Below are positions 1-10,900 of a DNA stretch of 64,000 nucleotides, piece after piece. The notes under the pieces are model-generated. The model did not search any database and was not told the DNA's origin. It saw only the letters and a program-made list of their open reading frames with translations. The position numbers and the translations under genes were made by a program. Source of the DNA: Theristus sp. LFF4_11 (taxonomy: Eukaryota > Nematoda > Chromadorea > Monhysterida > Xyalidae); assembly GCA_030248135.1 (NCBI GenBank), contig JASANC010005541.1:62001-126000 (forward strand). The letters run 5' to 3'. Positions within the stretch are counted from its first letter, which is position 1. Each line of letters starts with the position of its first letter.

Positions 1-919
1 GCCAGCGTCGCAAAATGGAGTGTTTGTACCAGTACAATCAGATTGTACGCATTCACCTAAATGAATAAAACACATTGCAAAAACAATAAATCAAGCATTA
101 CGAAATAATTACACCGCCAAGCAACTCACGACAAGCACCAGTGTTGCCAGCGTCGCAGAATGGAGTGTTTGTACCAGTACAATCGGCTTGTACGCATTCA
201 CCTAAATTAATAAAACACATTACAAAAACAATAAATCAAACACTACCAAATAATTACACCGCCAAGCAACTTACGACAAGCACCAGTATTGCCAGCGTCG
301 CAGAATGGAGTGTTTGTACCAGTACAATCTGCTTGTACACATTCACCTAAATGAATAAAACACATTACAAAAACAACAAATCAAACATTACCAAATTACA
401 CCGCCAAGCAACTCACGACAAGCACCAGTGTTGCCAGCGTCGCAGAATGGAGTGTTTGTACCAGTACAATCGGCTTGCACGCATTCGCCTGAATGATTAA
501 AACACATTACAAAAACAATAAATCAATCATTACTAAATATTTACACCACCAAGCAACTCACGACAATCACCAGTGTTGCCAGCGTCGCAGAATGGAGTGT
601 TTGTACCAGTACAATCGGCTTGTACGCATTCACCTAAATGAATAAAACACGTTACATATACAATAAATCAAACATTACTGAATAATTACACCGCCTAGCA
701 ACTTACGACAAGCACCAGTGTTGCCAGCGTCGCAGAATGGAGTGTTTGTACCAGTACAATCGGCTTGCACGCATTCACCTAAATGAATAAAACACATTAG
801 AAAACAACAAATCAAACATTACTAAATAATTACTCCGCCATGAAACTCACGACAAGCACCAGTGCCGCCAGCGTCGCAGAATGGAGTGCTACCAAAACAA
901 TCAGCTTGTACGCATTCAC
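1..919 (-). repeat. Tandem array of duplicated exons, about 145-bp unit
   Basis: Seven copies of a 142-145 bp unit, each carrying one coding exon plus intron. Exons: up to 56 (cut by the window edge), 130-201, 275-346, 417-488, 562-633, 707-778 and 851-919. Each full exon is 72 nt (24 codons, ECVQADCTGTNTPFC then DAGNTGAC then R across the junction) except 851-919, which lacks one codon. The acceptor side is TTTAG (one copy TTCAG) and the donor is GTGAGT in some copies and GTAAGT in others. That both donor forms fit the consensus argues that splicing is conserved. Introns are also nearly identical, so the duplications are recent or homogenised. Confidence 0.85.
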
Positions 920-3900
920 CTAAATGAATAAAATACAGGGTGTTACAGAAGTAGTGGGTAGGTGTTTGAAGCGTTATTTCTCGAGTTGTGTTGAACTATA
1001 TTCAATAAAATTTTTGACAGTTGTTCAGAAAGACTTAAATTAGATTTGTGCAAAATTTCAGAAAAATTCATTGTATTGCACCGGCGTAAAACATTAGCTT
1101 GTATGCAGCCGAATCGTTGCATGCATGAATACAAAATGTTTTTTTAATCCGATGTGTTTGTTTTTGTTTTATATTTACCGGCTTTTGGAACGTGTTAGAC
1201 CTTTTGGAACCAACGTACATGCGCGTACTTACATGCCCGTGGCGGATACATTGAAGCTCATGCTGGACACTTTGAGAAGTTTGATTGAGTTGACTGTTGT
1301 CGTTGCTGTTGATGCTTGCTGTTATCGCCACACACATTTTTAAGTGTTCTTTTGAACTTTTGCATTGAGTGTTGTTTTTGTTGTCCGGTGGTATCGTGTG
1401 ATCTAGTATTTTCTTTTCTGTTTTTGAAACTTTTTCTGTTCTGCTCTGCAGATATTCCTAAATAACTATCTAAAATTTCGTTAGTAAAGGTTCAATACAA
1501 CTCGAGCAATAACGCGTCAAACACTTCTTACCCACTTCTTCTGAAACACCCTGTACATTACAAAAAAAGAATAACCACGCATGCATCTGCAATGGATCAA
1601 TTGCTGAGAGTTTCTTTTACAGATCTTCATTTTCGCAAGAATTTTTAGCCATCCTAGAAAAGGTAGATTTTTTCAAACAGAAGCTGCAGACGTACGGCAC
1701 ACTCTTGTAGATTCGATGTCACAAAACGGCGTTGGTTGCGCGCACTGTTGGTTCATTGTACATTGAACTGGAGCAATTATTTTGATATTCATATTTGAAA
1801 CTAGTATTCATGTTGAATATTGGTAGCGATAATCTGAAAATGCGTGACTCACCGCAAGTGTTATCACCACCAAGATAATCTGCGTAACACGATAAACCAG
1901 CAGCATTTCCTTGATTGAATAAGGCAGCGCAATGAAAATCCATGTAGCATTGAACTAAAAGAAATATTTTGTTGATTTCACTCGGCGAACCACCACAAAT
2001 GCTGAGTATGAAAAATACGGTGATCCAAAAGGATCCAATTCAAGCCGATTCTTATTTTTGGAAGTTTTTTGGATCACCCTGTAGTTTGTGCACAGCAGCA
2101 CAAGAATTTTACAAAAGAGAATTTAATTCAACAGAAAAAAATATAATAATTCATCAGTGAAAGAAAAGCAAATCACCGCAAGTTTGTGTGATTAGATTAC
2201 AGTGGCGTGAATCCACTGGGTTCGCAGCACAGTGACCGTCGTAGATGCATTCAACTGCAAAAACAACGTTCGATTTCATCGACACATCGGTGCATCGGTG
2301 AGACGTTGACTTTTTAAACTAACAACATTTTTGATGAGCACCCGAATCTGACAAATGAACCAACCGCACTGGCTGTTGAACGGATTACATGCTTGCATGT
2401 TTGCTGCGTTGCTGCTGCAGTGCGTGTCCATTGTACATTGAACTGGAATTGTTTGAAACAAAAACACTGTTTTGCATAAAAATAAATGGAATAAACTTTA
2501 AAAAGACAAATTATTCTTCAAACAGCATATAAATAAATGGAATAAACTTAAAAAGACAAAGAATTGTTCAAACAGGAAAAGAGCGCACCGCAACTGAACG
2601 TTAGTGCGCCTTGGTCAACCAGGTATTTGCAAGCCGGTAACGTTGGATTTACAGTATTGCAATGAAAGTCCTGGGTGCAAAGCACTGAAAGATGCAACCA
2701 ATGTTTTTAGCACATTACAACAGAGGTCAAGCAATCGACCATTACAATCACTTCGTTTGAATATAGCATAAAACATTGTTGATCACAGTGCCTATTGATT
2801 ATTAGTGGCTGCGTGTGTTTAGTTTATTCATAACTGAATGCGGGTTGGTTATAGTTCGGCCGTGCTTGTCTTCGGCCGCACAGGTTTCGGCCACACTATG
2901 TTCGGCCGTGCATGCCTGGGCCGTGCAGTTTTCGGCCGTACTGGCTACAGACGAGCAAGGCTTCGGCCGCCAGATCACGTCGTAAATAAACATGCGCGCG
3001 CACACGGAGTTCACTAAATAAAGACGCTTTCATGTTGTTGTTATATGTTGTTGTATGTTCATGTGTGCCCCTCAATTACTTTGTGCTTTGCTTGAAATGT
3101 TTACATGTATCAGATACTAGCTGATGTCGTCAGTAATCGGTTTTTCTGTTGTTTCACACAAGTTTCCGCACAAACACTGATGGAAAATTGTGAAAAAGTG
3201 AAAATTTAGAGATGAGCGTTTTGCTCAGATTAGAAATCGACATAATCAACAACAGAAACAAACACCATTTCTATCTTACTTGCATATTTTTAATTTATCT
3301 GTTCTCGATTTTCCCCGTTGGTTTATCTGAAATAGTCAGATATGGTCAGATGAACGGTCAGGATATATCAGCTGAAAGGGTGAGAGAAAATCTTCACTTA
3401 TTCACCTTCATGGTTTGTAGTAATAAACAGGAGAGCGACGTTAATGGATCTCTTATGGCCGATTAGATAAACATGTTCAAGCATGAGATGTAAAACTTAG
3501 AACTGTAAAATACAGTTTTGGTGATCAAGTTTTGATGGTTTCTTTTCTGCACTAATAATTCTGGGATGCTATTTGCATCATTTTCTAAAATGATACACGT
3601 AGCTAAAAAGACAACTTGCACCCATTTGGATACAAAAAGCTGGTTAGACAACCTGTATGCTCTAACATTACGGCCGTACCATGAACGGTCGTACACCGAC
3701 ACCGTTTTCAGTGTTATAAAAAATCTGTCAAGCGGTCGAAACCTACACGGCCGAAGACTGCACAGCCGAACGTTCAACGGCCGAGACCTTAGCGGCCGCA
3801 CCTAGACGATCCCTTGAATGCACTTTTCATAGAATATTTCATGAAAGATAGTGTACACAAACCACACTGATTTGGAGATGAAAAAAAGTTGCACGCAGGA

Positions 3901-3940
3901 GCTGTAGCGTCACAGTCACCATCTGACGAGCACGCGTCAC
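1..3940 (-). CDS. Modular cysteine-rich repeat protein (partial, both ends open)
   Basis: I do not recognise the gene. Thirteen exons can be read on the minus strand, each starting after AG and ending before GT in phase 1-1, each coding one 23-33 residue module with four cysteines (roughly C-x4/5-C-x6..11-C-x7..12-C, often ending C-G or C-R). Upstream modules, in transcript order, are 3863-3940, 2589-2684, 2365-2442, 2177-2254, 1853-1954 and 1696-1767; they are diverged from one another (for example CSSDGDC, CTQDFHC, CTMDTHC, CIYDGHC, CYMDFHC, CTMNQQC). The remaining seven are the near-identical array at 1-919. Every exon length is a multiple of three (69-102 nt), so exons can be added or skipped without breaking frame. 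No signal peptide or start exon is visible; the 5' end should lie above 3940 and the 3' end lies beyond the window. The spacing recalls small disulfide modules of secreted proteins, but a named domain cannot be assigned. Exons are well supported; function is unknown. Confidence 0.72.
936..1553. mobile_element. MITE with mariner-like CAGGGTG ends
   Basis: 618-bp element with long imperfect terminal inverted repeats (CAGGGTGTTACAGAAG at the left, matching CTTCTGAAACACCCTG at the right) flanked by TA at 934-935 and 1554-1555, as expected of Tc1/mariner-type insertion. It sits in the intron just upstream (in transcript sense) of the exon at 851-919, in sequence otherwise matching the array intron. 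No transposase is present; the short open frames inside look incidental. Confidence 0.8.
2018..2081. mobile_element. Short MITE remnant, GGTGATCCAAAA / TTTTGGATCACC ends
   Basis: 64-bp inverted-repeat element bounded by TA (2016-2017 and 2082-2083), lying in an intron of the cysteine-rich gene. The right end TTTTTTGGATCACCCTG is shared with the larger copy at 21829-22351 and with a fragment at the last exon of the PP2C gene. Confidence 0.6.
2845..3806. mobile_element. Inverted-repeat element with CGGCCG-rich subterminal repeats
   Basis: At 2855-2975 a word close to TTCGGCCGTGC recurs about seven times; at 3670-3806 the complementary word (ACGGCCGAAG, AACGGCCGAG, GCGGCCGCAC) recurs in the opposite sense. 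The two clusters enclose about 700 bp of AT-rich DNA without a coding signal. The layout resembles the elements at 38035 and 38827. Exact ends and a target duplication were not found. Confidence 0.45.
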
Positions 3941-3999
3941 CTGCAAAGTCTCGATCACGAGTAATATGAATGATTAGTTCTTCAATCTTTTAGAAACTC

Positions 4000-5384
4000 G
4001 ATATGTTCAACTACTTGACATTTGATGAATTTTTCAGTTCTCACGTAACAGAAAATTGAAAGACCACATGGTAGCTGTTGAAAACACCGACCGCATAATC
4101 TATCTAGTCTACTTTCAATGTCTTCAATAATGCGTTCATACCAATATTCTTCTTTATAATTTTACTGAAAAGTTAGCTTAGACTAACACATACAGCCCAA
4201 ACTAAGATGCTGTTTTAAAAGTTTGATCTAAACAAATCTAAAAATCAATAGCGAAATCAGAAGAAACGGGCTTATTAACAAAACGCATTGTTAATTAAAA
4301 ATGGTCTTACTATTGGAAAGCAAAATCTAAAATGGTTTTTGCACTGAAAAAATGCATTTTACATTTATTTTCAATTCCTCAGGTTTAATTAAACGCAACA
4401 TAAACATTAAACTGTAAAATAAAGAACGCAAAATTAAAATTTTAAATTGAGTATTTAAAAATAAATTTCATTTTTTATATCATCCATTCTGTTTCACTAC
4501 ACAAATAGGTTAGCTTGTGTTAGGATAAACGAGAAAAGAAACAATATGTTTCTAAAACGGTAATTTTAAAAACGACACTTTTATGTTTTACAATAATTTT
4601 CATTTTTTAACTTACAAAAAGACTTGACTTAGGCGGCTTTCAAACAAACAGTGGCGCATGAAAAGCAGATTAATAAAACTGGCTCTTTTGAGACTCCCTG
4701 CTCCAAATAAACCATTGTCTTACCAAATAAACGGTACATCTAATTATTGACGACATTTTGTTTCCCCATTCATTTTTACTTCCCAAAAAGGCTTGGCTTA
4801 TATAGATATGTTAAGGTATAAAAAACAGTATTTTTTAAATGGGTATTTATAAACAACGTCACTGTTTAATATTTTTTGTTCATTTCTTATATTTTCACTT
4901 CACAAAAAAGGATTGGCTTAGCGCAGGGTGAACGGGTAAAAAACATGACAGCAAAAATATAAACTTCTCATTTTAAATTTCCATCCATCCATCCATCCAT
5001 CCATCCATCCATTTGTTTTCAATATGCGAGTTTAATTAGAAATGTGTCAATTTGAAAAACAAAACTTCAAAATTGCAATTACAAATTATATTCAAAACGA
5101 TTTTGTAAAACGTTTCTTTTTGTCGTTTCAATTCAATTAACTTTAAAATCGCTTTACATATTTTTGACGGGAACAACAATTGACCATTGGTGATTAAAAA
5201 AGATTGTTTTTAATTTTAAAACGGATTGCAGTAAAGATTGTGTTCTTGATCAGAAGATTGTTTTTGATAATTTGAACGGGAACGACTAAAGCAGCTCAAA
5301 ATCAAAATGCAATGCATTTTTAGCACGCTTCAGAAAACCAAAATCGGGCAAATCCACTTAAAGATAATAATTGTATTTATCAGT
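4000..5384. other. AT-rich DNA without a gene
   Basis: No open frame with coding character. A word like AAAAAGGCTTGGCTTA recurs near 4616, 4792 and 4905 and again at 33930 and 39238, so this is probably repeat-derived, possibly the body of the Helitron whose 3' end is at 5417. A (CATC)n microsatellite lies at 4981-5011. Confidence 0.5.
4981..5011. repeat. (CATC)n microsatellite
   Basis: About eight uninterrupted CATC units. Confidence 0.9.
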
Positions 5385-5386
5385 TA

Positions 5387-5417
5387 CCCGTGCCGTAGGC
5401 ACGGGTCAACTGGCTAG
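5387..5417 (+). mobile_element. 3' terminus of a Helitron-like element
   Basis: A perfect hairpin, CCCGTGCC-GTA-GGCACGGG, is followed 8 bases later by CTAG and then T. A GC-rich hairpin just before a terminal CTRR is the classical Helitron 3' end. The 5' boundary of this copy is not identified. Confidence 0.65.
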
Positions 5418-5823
5418 TCTACTACTACTAAATTTACAATTTGTCTGTCCGTGTGTGTCTGTGTGTGCGTGCCACTTTTTTGCAATTTCTTGAAAAAAGG
5501 TTTCTTTTCATGAAAAAAGGTTTCATTTTTGTGCCATCCCTATAGGTGACCAAATCAGGTTATGATCAACAGCAACAAAATCCTCAAAAGAACGTTGCTT
5601 GAAAAAAGTTGGTGAAGATTGTTTCTATGCCAACGAAGTATTATCGTTTGCTGAGATGTGTGATTTTCAAAAAGTAGATGCAAATAATTAGGCATCGACG
5701 GGTACAGCATGCTTTGAACATCAACGAATCTTGCTATCTAGAAATCTAGAACAGCGGTTGCTTAAAATCAAAATCAAAAACGTATTTTTTAATCCAAGCC
5801 GTAGGCACAGGTCAAAATGCTAG
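5418..5823 (+). mobile_element. Short non-autonomous Helitron-like element
   Basis: Starts with TC (TCTACTACTACTAAATTTAC), runs into a TCTGTCCGTGTGTGTCTGTG tract typical of Helitron 5' regions, and ends with a decayed hairpin (GCCGTAGGCAC) and CTAG followed by T. It abuts the preceding Helitron end directly. There is no Rep/helicase coding sequence, so it would depend on an autonomous partner. Confidence 0.6.
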
Positions 5824-5848
5824 TCTAAATAAAGAACTGAGTGTTTCA

Positions 5849-7935
5849 TTATCGGTGCAACAGACCAACGGCGCGAACAGCAGCACTGATTGTGTCATCA
5901 TTGTCAGTTGCCGTAGCTTGTATAAACACCGTCTCTCCAGGGTCGCCTGTCTCTCCAAGGTCGCCTTGCTCTCCCTGCGCACCGGCGTCACCTCGGTTGC
6001 CTTCGTTCCCTACAAACACACAAATGAACGTTCTTTGATTTGAAACTGATCGTACATGCTGTAGTGGCGATATGATCGTAGTGACGCTTTTTTGATTCTG
6101 CGAACACCTTGAAACGAAACCAAATTCCCGCTTGATGGGGCAATTATGGGGCAATTCAAAATTGCCCAAGTTACTCTGCAGTACAACAAAGACTGGAGTC
6201 ATTTCACCAATTTTGAATTCCCACATCAAACAAGAACTGATTTTCTATCTACCTTGTAAGCGTTTGGTCGCAAAACTTTGAAAAAGATAACACACATTTC
6301 GTAACAACTGAATTTCAAAAACGCAAAAAAAACAAAAATTTCCAAAAGTTCAAAATGAATTTCAAAAATTCGTGCACGTGCACGCAACGTGTACAGCACA
6401 CACTATACCTGGTGCGCCTTTGTCTCCTTGCTGGCCTTGCTCTCCGCGATCACCACCGACGCCCTCATTCGCGCCAACATCGCCAGCCGGACCGAGCACC
6501 CCGAGTTGGCCGGTCTCACCACGAAGTCCACGAGCTCCTGTCTTCCCAACGTTGCCATTGATCCCTGACATAGACACAAATATTTTTTACGAATTGTGCC
6601 CATTTATTCATCAGATTTACATACCTGTCAGAATCAAATTTTCAATGAAAATAAGCACGTTCACCGTTTTCGCCGTCGCTTCCAATAGTTCCAATGTTAC
6701 CCGAGTTGCCCAGGCTTCCTTTCTCGCCATTAGATCCTGTCGAAAAAGAGCTTGAAGATCAAATAAATACAATCGGAACTCTAAATTATAGGAAATCAGC
6801 TGATTGGTTGGTGGTCACGTGATGCATGTTTTCTGTGCAGGCGCGCCTTGCTAGGGAGGGATGGCACGGAAAAGAAACCGTTTTATTCATGAAAAGAAAC
6901 CGTTTTTTAACCGGTTTCTTTTTACACCAAAAATAAAAAAACCGGTTTTTTACCAACAGAAAATCTAAATTTTCAGTCGTCGAAACAAATCCAAATTTTT
7001 ATCGTCGAATCCACCTGTTGAGTTATTGAGTTATGATGCCTGTTGGTGACTAGAACATCGTTGATTATTGTTCACAAAACCGACAAGAACAGGTTTTAGC
7101 CAGCTTTTCTTGCTCAATTGTAACAGTTTTAAACTGTGAAAAGAAACCGGTTTCTTTTCAAAAATATAAAAAAACGGTTTTTCCATCCCTAGGCATTGCT
7201 GTGGGGGCTGAGTTTGGTTTGCACAGAAAGCGTTCATACCGTAACCGCCAACTAATCAGCTTATTCCCTAGATTTTAGAGTTGGACTGTAGTCATTTTTC
7301 TTGTTGACTTTGTAAAACTCGTGAACTCATTTACTTGGACTAGACAGCTGCTTTTGCAAGCTGTGACGCGCAGCCACAGATAAAGCAACAAAGCTTGGTC
7401 AGTTTTACAGTCAGAAATTGCGAGAACAATCAACAAGCGAGAAACTAGCGTTCAACAAACACAAACGAACATCTATCAGCGTTAAAAAACAGACACGGTT
7501 AAAGAGAACAGCTAAATGTGCGAGTTATCATGTACCTTCTACACCGCTGGCGCCTGGCTTGCCGCGTCGGTTGTGCTCGAGCGTGCTTGCGACAGTTGTA
7601 AACTGGTCGAACGCGTGCGCCGTCTGCAACTGCACCCGCTCGCTGATCACCGCCAACTGGTTGATCTGCTTCGCACAAGTGTCGTCTTCGTTGTGCTCCG
7701 CTTGCAGCAGTGCCGTCTGAAACCGTTCGCTTTTTCATCGGAAGACTTCAAGCAACAGAACGCAATTTTTGTGATTATTTTTTTGAACATGCACCAGGTT
7801 TTTTGCCGGGTCAGTGGGCGATGTGAACGAGGGAAGCGGTGCCTCGTCGCGGGGTGTGCTGGCGTGCACCACCAGCAAAGCAACCGCCAACCATGCGAGC
7901 AACCGAAGCAGCAAACTTGAGCCACTTTGATGCAT
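5849..7935 (-). CDS. Small secreted collagen-like protein
   Basis: Five exons read as 7935-7795, 7716-7536, 6736-6665, 6564-6409 and 6009-5849 give a chain of about 236 residues. Exon 1 starts with a signal peptide (MHQSGSSLLLRLLAWLAVAL...). Exon 2 codes a helical, heptad-like stretch (ISERVQLQTAHAFDQF...) that may trimerise the chain, then GKPGASGVEG opens the triple helix. Exons 3 and 4 are almost pure Gly-X-Y (for example GEKGSLGNSG, GETGQLGVLGPAG) with small interruptions. Exon 5 continues Gly-X-Y and ends in a short non-collagenous tail and TAA. Junctions between helix exons all split a Gly codon after its first base, as in many collagen genes. The exon 1/2 junction (GTGCAT donor, TTTCAG acceptor, phase 0) is the least certain. 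It should be an extracellular, trimeric structural or collagen-like protein; partner and tissue are unknown. Confidence 0.78.
6779..7310. mobile_element. Inverted-repeat MITE (AATCAGCTGATTGG type) split by another MITE
   Basis: The left arm (AATCAGCTGATTGGTTGGTG, then GTGATGCATG and CTGTGCA) and the right arm (GCACAGAAAGCG... AACTAATCAGCTTATT ... TTGGACTGTAG) are complementary. Same family as 14275-14462, 23340-23505 and 58629-58782. The copy lies just upstream of collagen exon 3 and is interrupted at 6857-7190. Confidence 0.6.
6857..7190. mobile_element. MITE with AGGGATGG ends and AAAGAAACCGGTTT repeats
   Basis: Begins AGGGATGGCACGGAAAAG and ends CGGTTTTTCCATCCCT; both subterminal regions are rich in GAAACCG/CGGTTTC words. 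The AGGGATGG terminus resembles the hAT elements at 29567 and 53029. Sits inside another MITE, in an intron of the collagen-like gene. Confidence 0.65.
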
Positions 7936-10900
7936 TTCTCTTTTTTTGTGTTCCGTCTCGGACGTGCGATATTTTGTGAAAATTGTTTTCACCCTATGAT
8001 GCACAAAACAAATGAGTTTCTGTGACGCGCTTTCAATTTGTAAAGCAAACAACGGAAACAATTTGCCGTGCAGCAGACCACAGAATCAAACTTGCTGCGG
8101 TATAAAAGAAGAATTCAGAAGTTTGTTCAGAACACAGCATAGAAAGAATGATACTGACTCCACTCGTTCCAATCCTTTTAAATGGCTCTCGCCGAAGTTT
8201 TTTTATTTGATTCTGATGAACGTTTATCAATCACACGATTGAGCCCACTGCTGATTAGAACCAATGCCAGATGAATGTGACACGGAAAACGTCCATCATT
8301 CAAATTTTCAGACGTACAAAAGTCAGCACATCGGATGATACAGGATCCACAATGTATCCACCTTATCAGAATTCATGCAAAACAGGACAGGCTTTTGTTC
8401 AACCAACTTTGAAAACTACGAACTTTGGTATCTATATTACCATTTTTACATGTTCTGACGAGTGATAATCAATCAAATTTTACTGATTATACCCAAGCAT
8501 TCAAAAATATGAATGAAGCGTGAAAATAAATGACATACCATTTTTAAATTGCTCAATCTAGCTGATGAAAGCGCCGAGAAACAATGGAAGTGCAGTCTGT
8601 TGTCGGATCTATCGATAAGTGACCGTTTCTTCAGTGTTATTATCACCTGCGATTTTTCTCCTTAGATAAATGACCAAAACTGTGGTGGCTAAGCTACATG
8701 ACACATGTCAAAAACCCCTGTGCAACTGCGTTCAGCAACGAGTTGCATGGCATGTCAAAAATGTCTTTTCCAAAGTTCCAATTGTATTTTTATTCAGCGT
8801 TTGACAGGTTTAAGCATGAAAAAAACCTGACCCAAGTGACAAACAAAAGAACTCAAAAAAAAACGAATCTGATCTTTCAACTGCAGCGTTTTTCAAACCT
8901 TTTTAGAACTTTTCAGGTGATACTTCGCGCAATTACTGCTGTTCGGTTTTTAAACCGGGTCGCAAAACCTGCAGTAATCTTTGGTGACCATAAAAGCGTT
9001 TTCTCTTTTATTGTTACCCAGAAACGACCAAAAAGTAAGACAACAATCAACATTTTACTTTTGGTTGATTAAGCAACGCAATAAGCATTCGATTATTTTG
9101 ACAGTTCAACCATTTCGCATTCATTGTTCCAAAGGCCATCCCAGTAGTCAATTCTTGAACTCAAAATTTTCAATCAACTTCAATAACACAGGACAATGAC
9201 AAAATTAGCAAGCAAAATATTACCCAGCAATATGCCTGCTTGTTGCTTCGCTACAGCAATTTCTTCAGTGTGCGTGAACTGACTCAAAAATACATGGAAA
9301 TACAACAAAGAGAAAAAACGTTCATTATCATTAGCTTTTTGCGATCACTTCAGAAGCAGAAATACAGAGAGTCTCATAAAAAACTACAAAGGATAAAACG
9401 GCTTGTTCTCGAGCTTCGTTCAATGGTTGAATCTGGAACACAGTTCACCACGTATTTGCCATTAGTTGTGTTAAAATTTCTTTTGAATATTAAAGAATGG
9501 AATGCTCAAACGCCAAGTTACCAAACGCTCAAACAAAAAGCCGACGAAAGGCTCAAACAACCCAACACACTAGCACAGCAATAGAACTTCCAGGTTGCAA
9601 ATCGTCCGTCACAAATACACGCGCTACGATTATTGTCCTTTTGCATGTTTTTGCACTTTTGTTCTGCCCACTTCGATTCATTGAAACTGTCACAGTAACA
9701 GTATTAATAGTTTTTCAAGTAAAAGAATTTTCTTGAAGAAAAATCACCAACTTCGTCTGAAAATTGAAGTGAGCCAAACTGAAGCTTGATTTTTCACAAC
9801 TTCTCTATCCGGTGGAAAAACTCTAGCCTTTGACGGATCGCAGAACAGATGAAATCCTTGAAAGAACATTCAATAATTACCTTCTGCACACATTTTTACC
9901 AACAAAGCATGCGTTAAATTTACACACCTCTGGGTCAGCTTTAGGCCAAGAAACAAGCATGAACTTGTCTGATTTTTTTACCAAGCACGAGCTTGTCTGA
10001 TTTCTTACGTTGAATAAAAATTGTTGCTGTGCACCCAAATTTCAGAATTTTCTGATGATTTTTTACAATAAATGGCAACAACAAATAGCATAAATTTTTC
10101 AGTGTTTAAAATTTCAGACTCAAAAGTTGGATCAAACTCGATAACGAGCAGTTTTGCCCATTGTACTGTTTTCGAGACACCCTATATATCAACACTTTCA
10201 AAACCTTTGAAAACAACAAGACAAACTTGAATAAAACGTTACGACAGTTAACAAATAAACCAACCACAGTAAGAACTGACTCATTGAAATACAATGACAA
10301 CAAACTAAGAACGACGACACCTCAATTAAACCTTTCGACTTGAAAAAACAATTCTGCTAACACCTGATTCTAACTTTAGCCGTCTTTTCAAAAAAAATCC
10401 CAACAAGAAATCCAACGTTGTTTCAATGCGTTCAAAAATGTGCTTTTACAGAGTACACATCGGTGGTCTGTGGTCTCGTTTATTGATGAATGGCGCACGC
10501 GCACACATTCTCACGAGCACTGTGTCTGTGCATGCAGCAACACAGCACACAACACAACAACAGAGCCATTCACAATGTAAAGGGGCATTCATGAAGCAGT
10601 ATTTAGTGAATCGCGTAGCTTGCATGCAGCAACACACAACAGAGCTATTCACAATGTAAAGGGGCATTCATGAAGCAGTATTTAGTGAACCGCGTAGCTA
10701 TGTTTTAACACAGCTACGCGTCACTAAATGCTGCTTCATGAATGCCGCTTAAATCTTAATCAACTGTACAAAGCAAATTAATTTGCTTCAACATTATTAA
10801 AAAATGATTGGAACAGAAAACCGCGAACCGCTTGATGTGACGTCACGTACAGGTGTTGTTGATGAAATAACAGCAATACACTGTCTGTAAAAATAACTTA

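Noticed and set aside
1..919. CRISPR-like array
   Set aside because: Regular spacing, but the units are wholly repetitive, with splice sites and coding exons, in a eukaryotic context.
1068..1343. Open frames inside the element at 936-1553
   Set aside because: Short, overlapping on both strands, without transposase motifs (no DDE/D-like pattern); MITE interior.
9240..9584. 114-codon plus-strand frame with helical, Lys/Gln-rich sequence
   Set aside because: Isolated, AT-rich codon use, no splice sites or domain, and no partner exons; judged chance.
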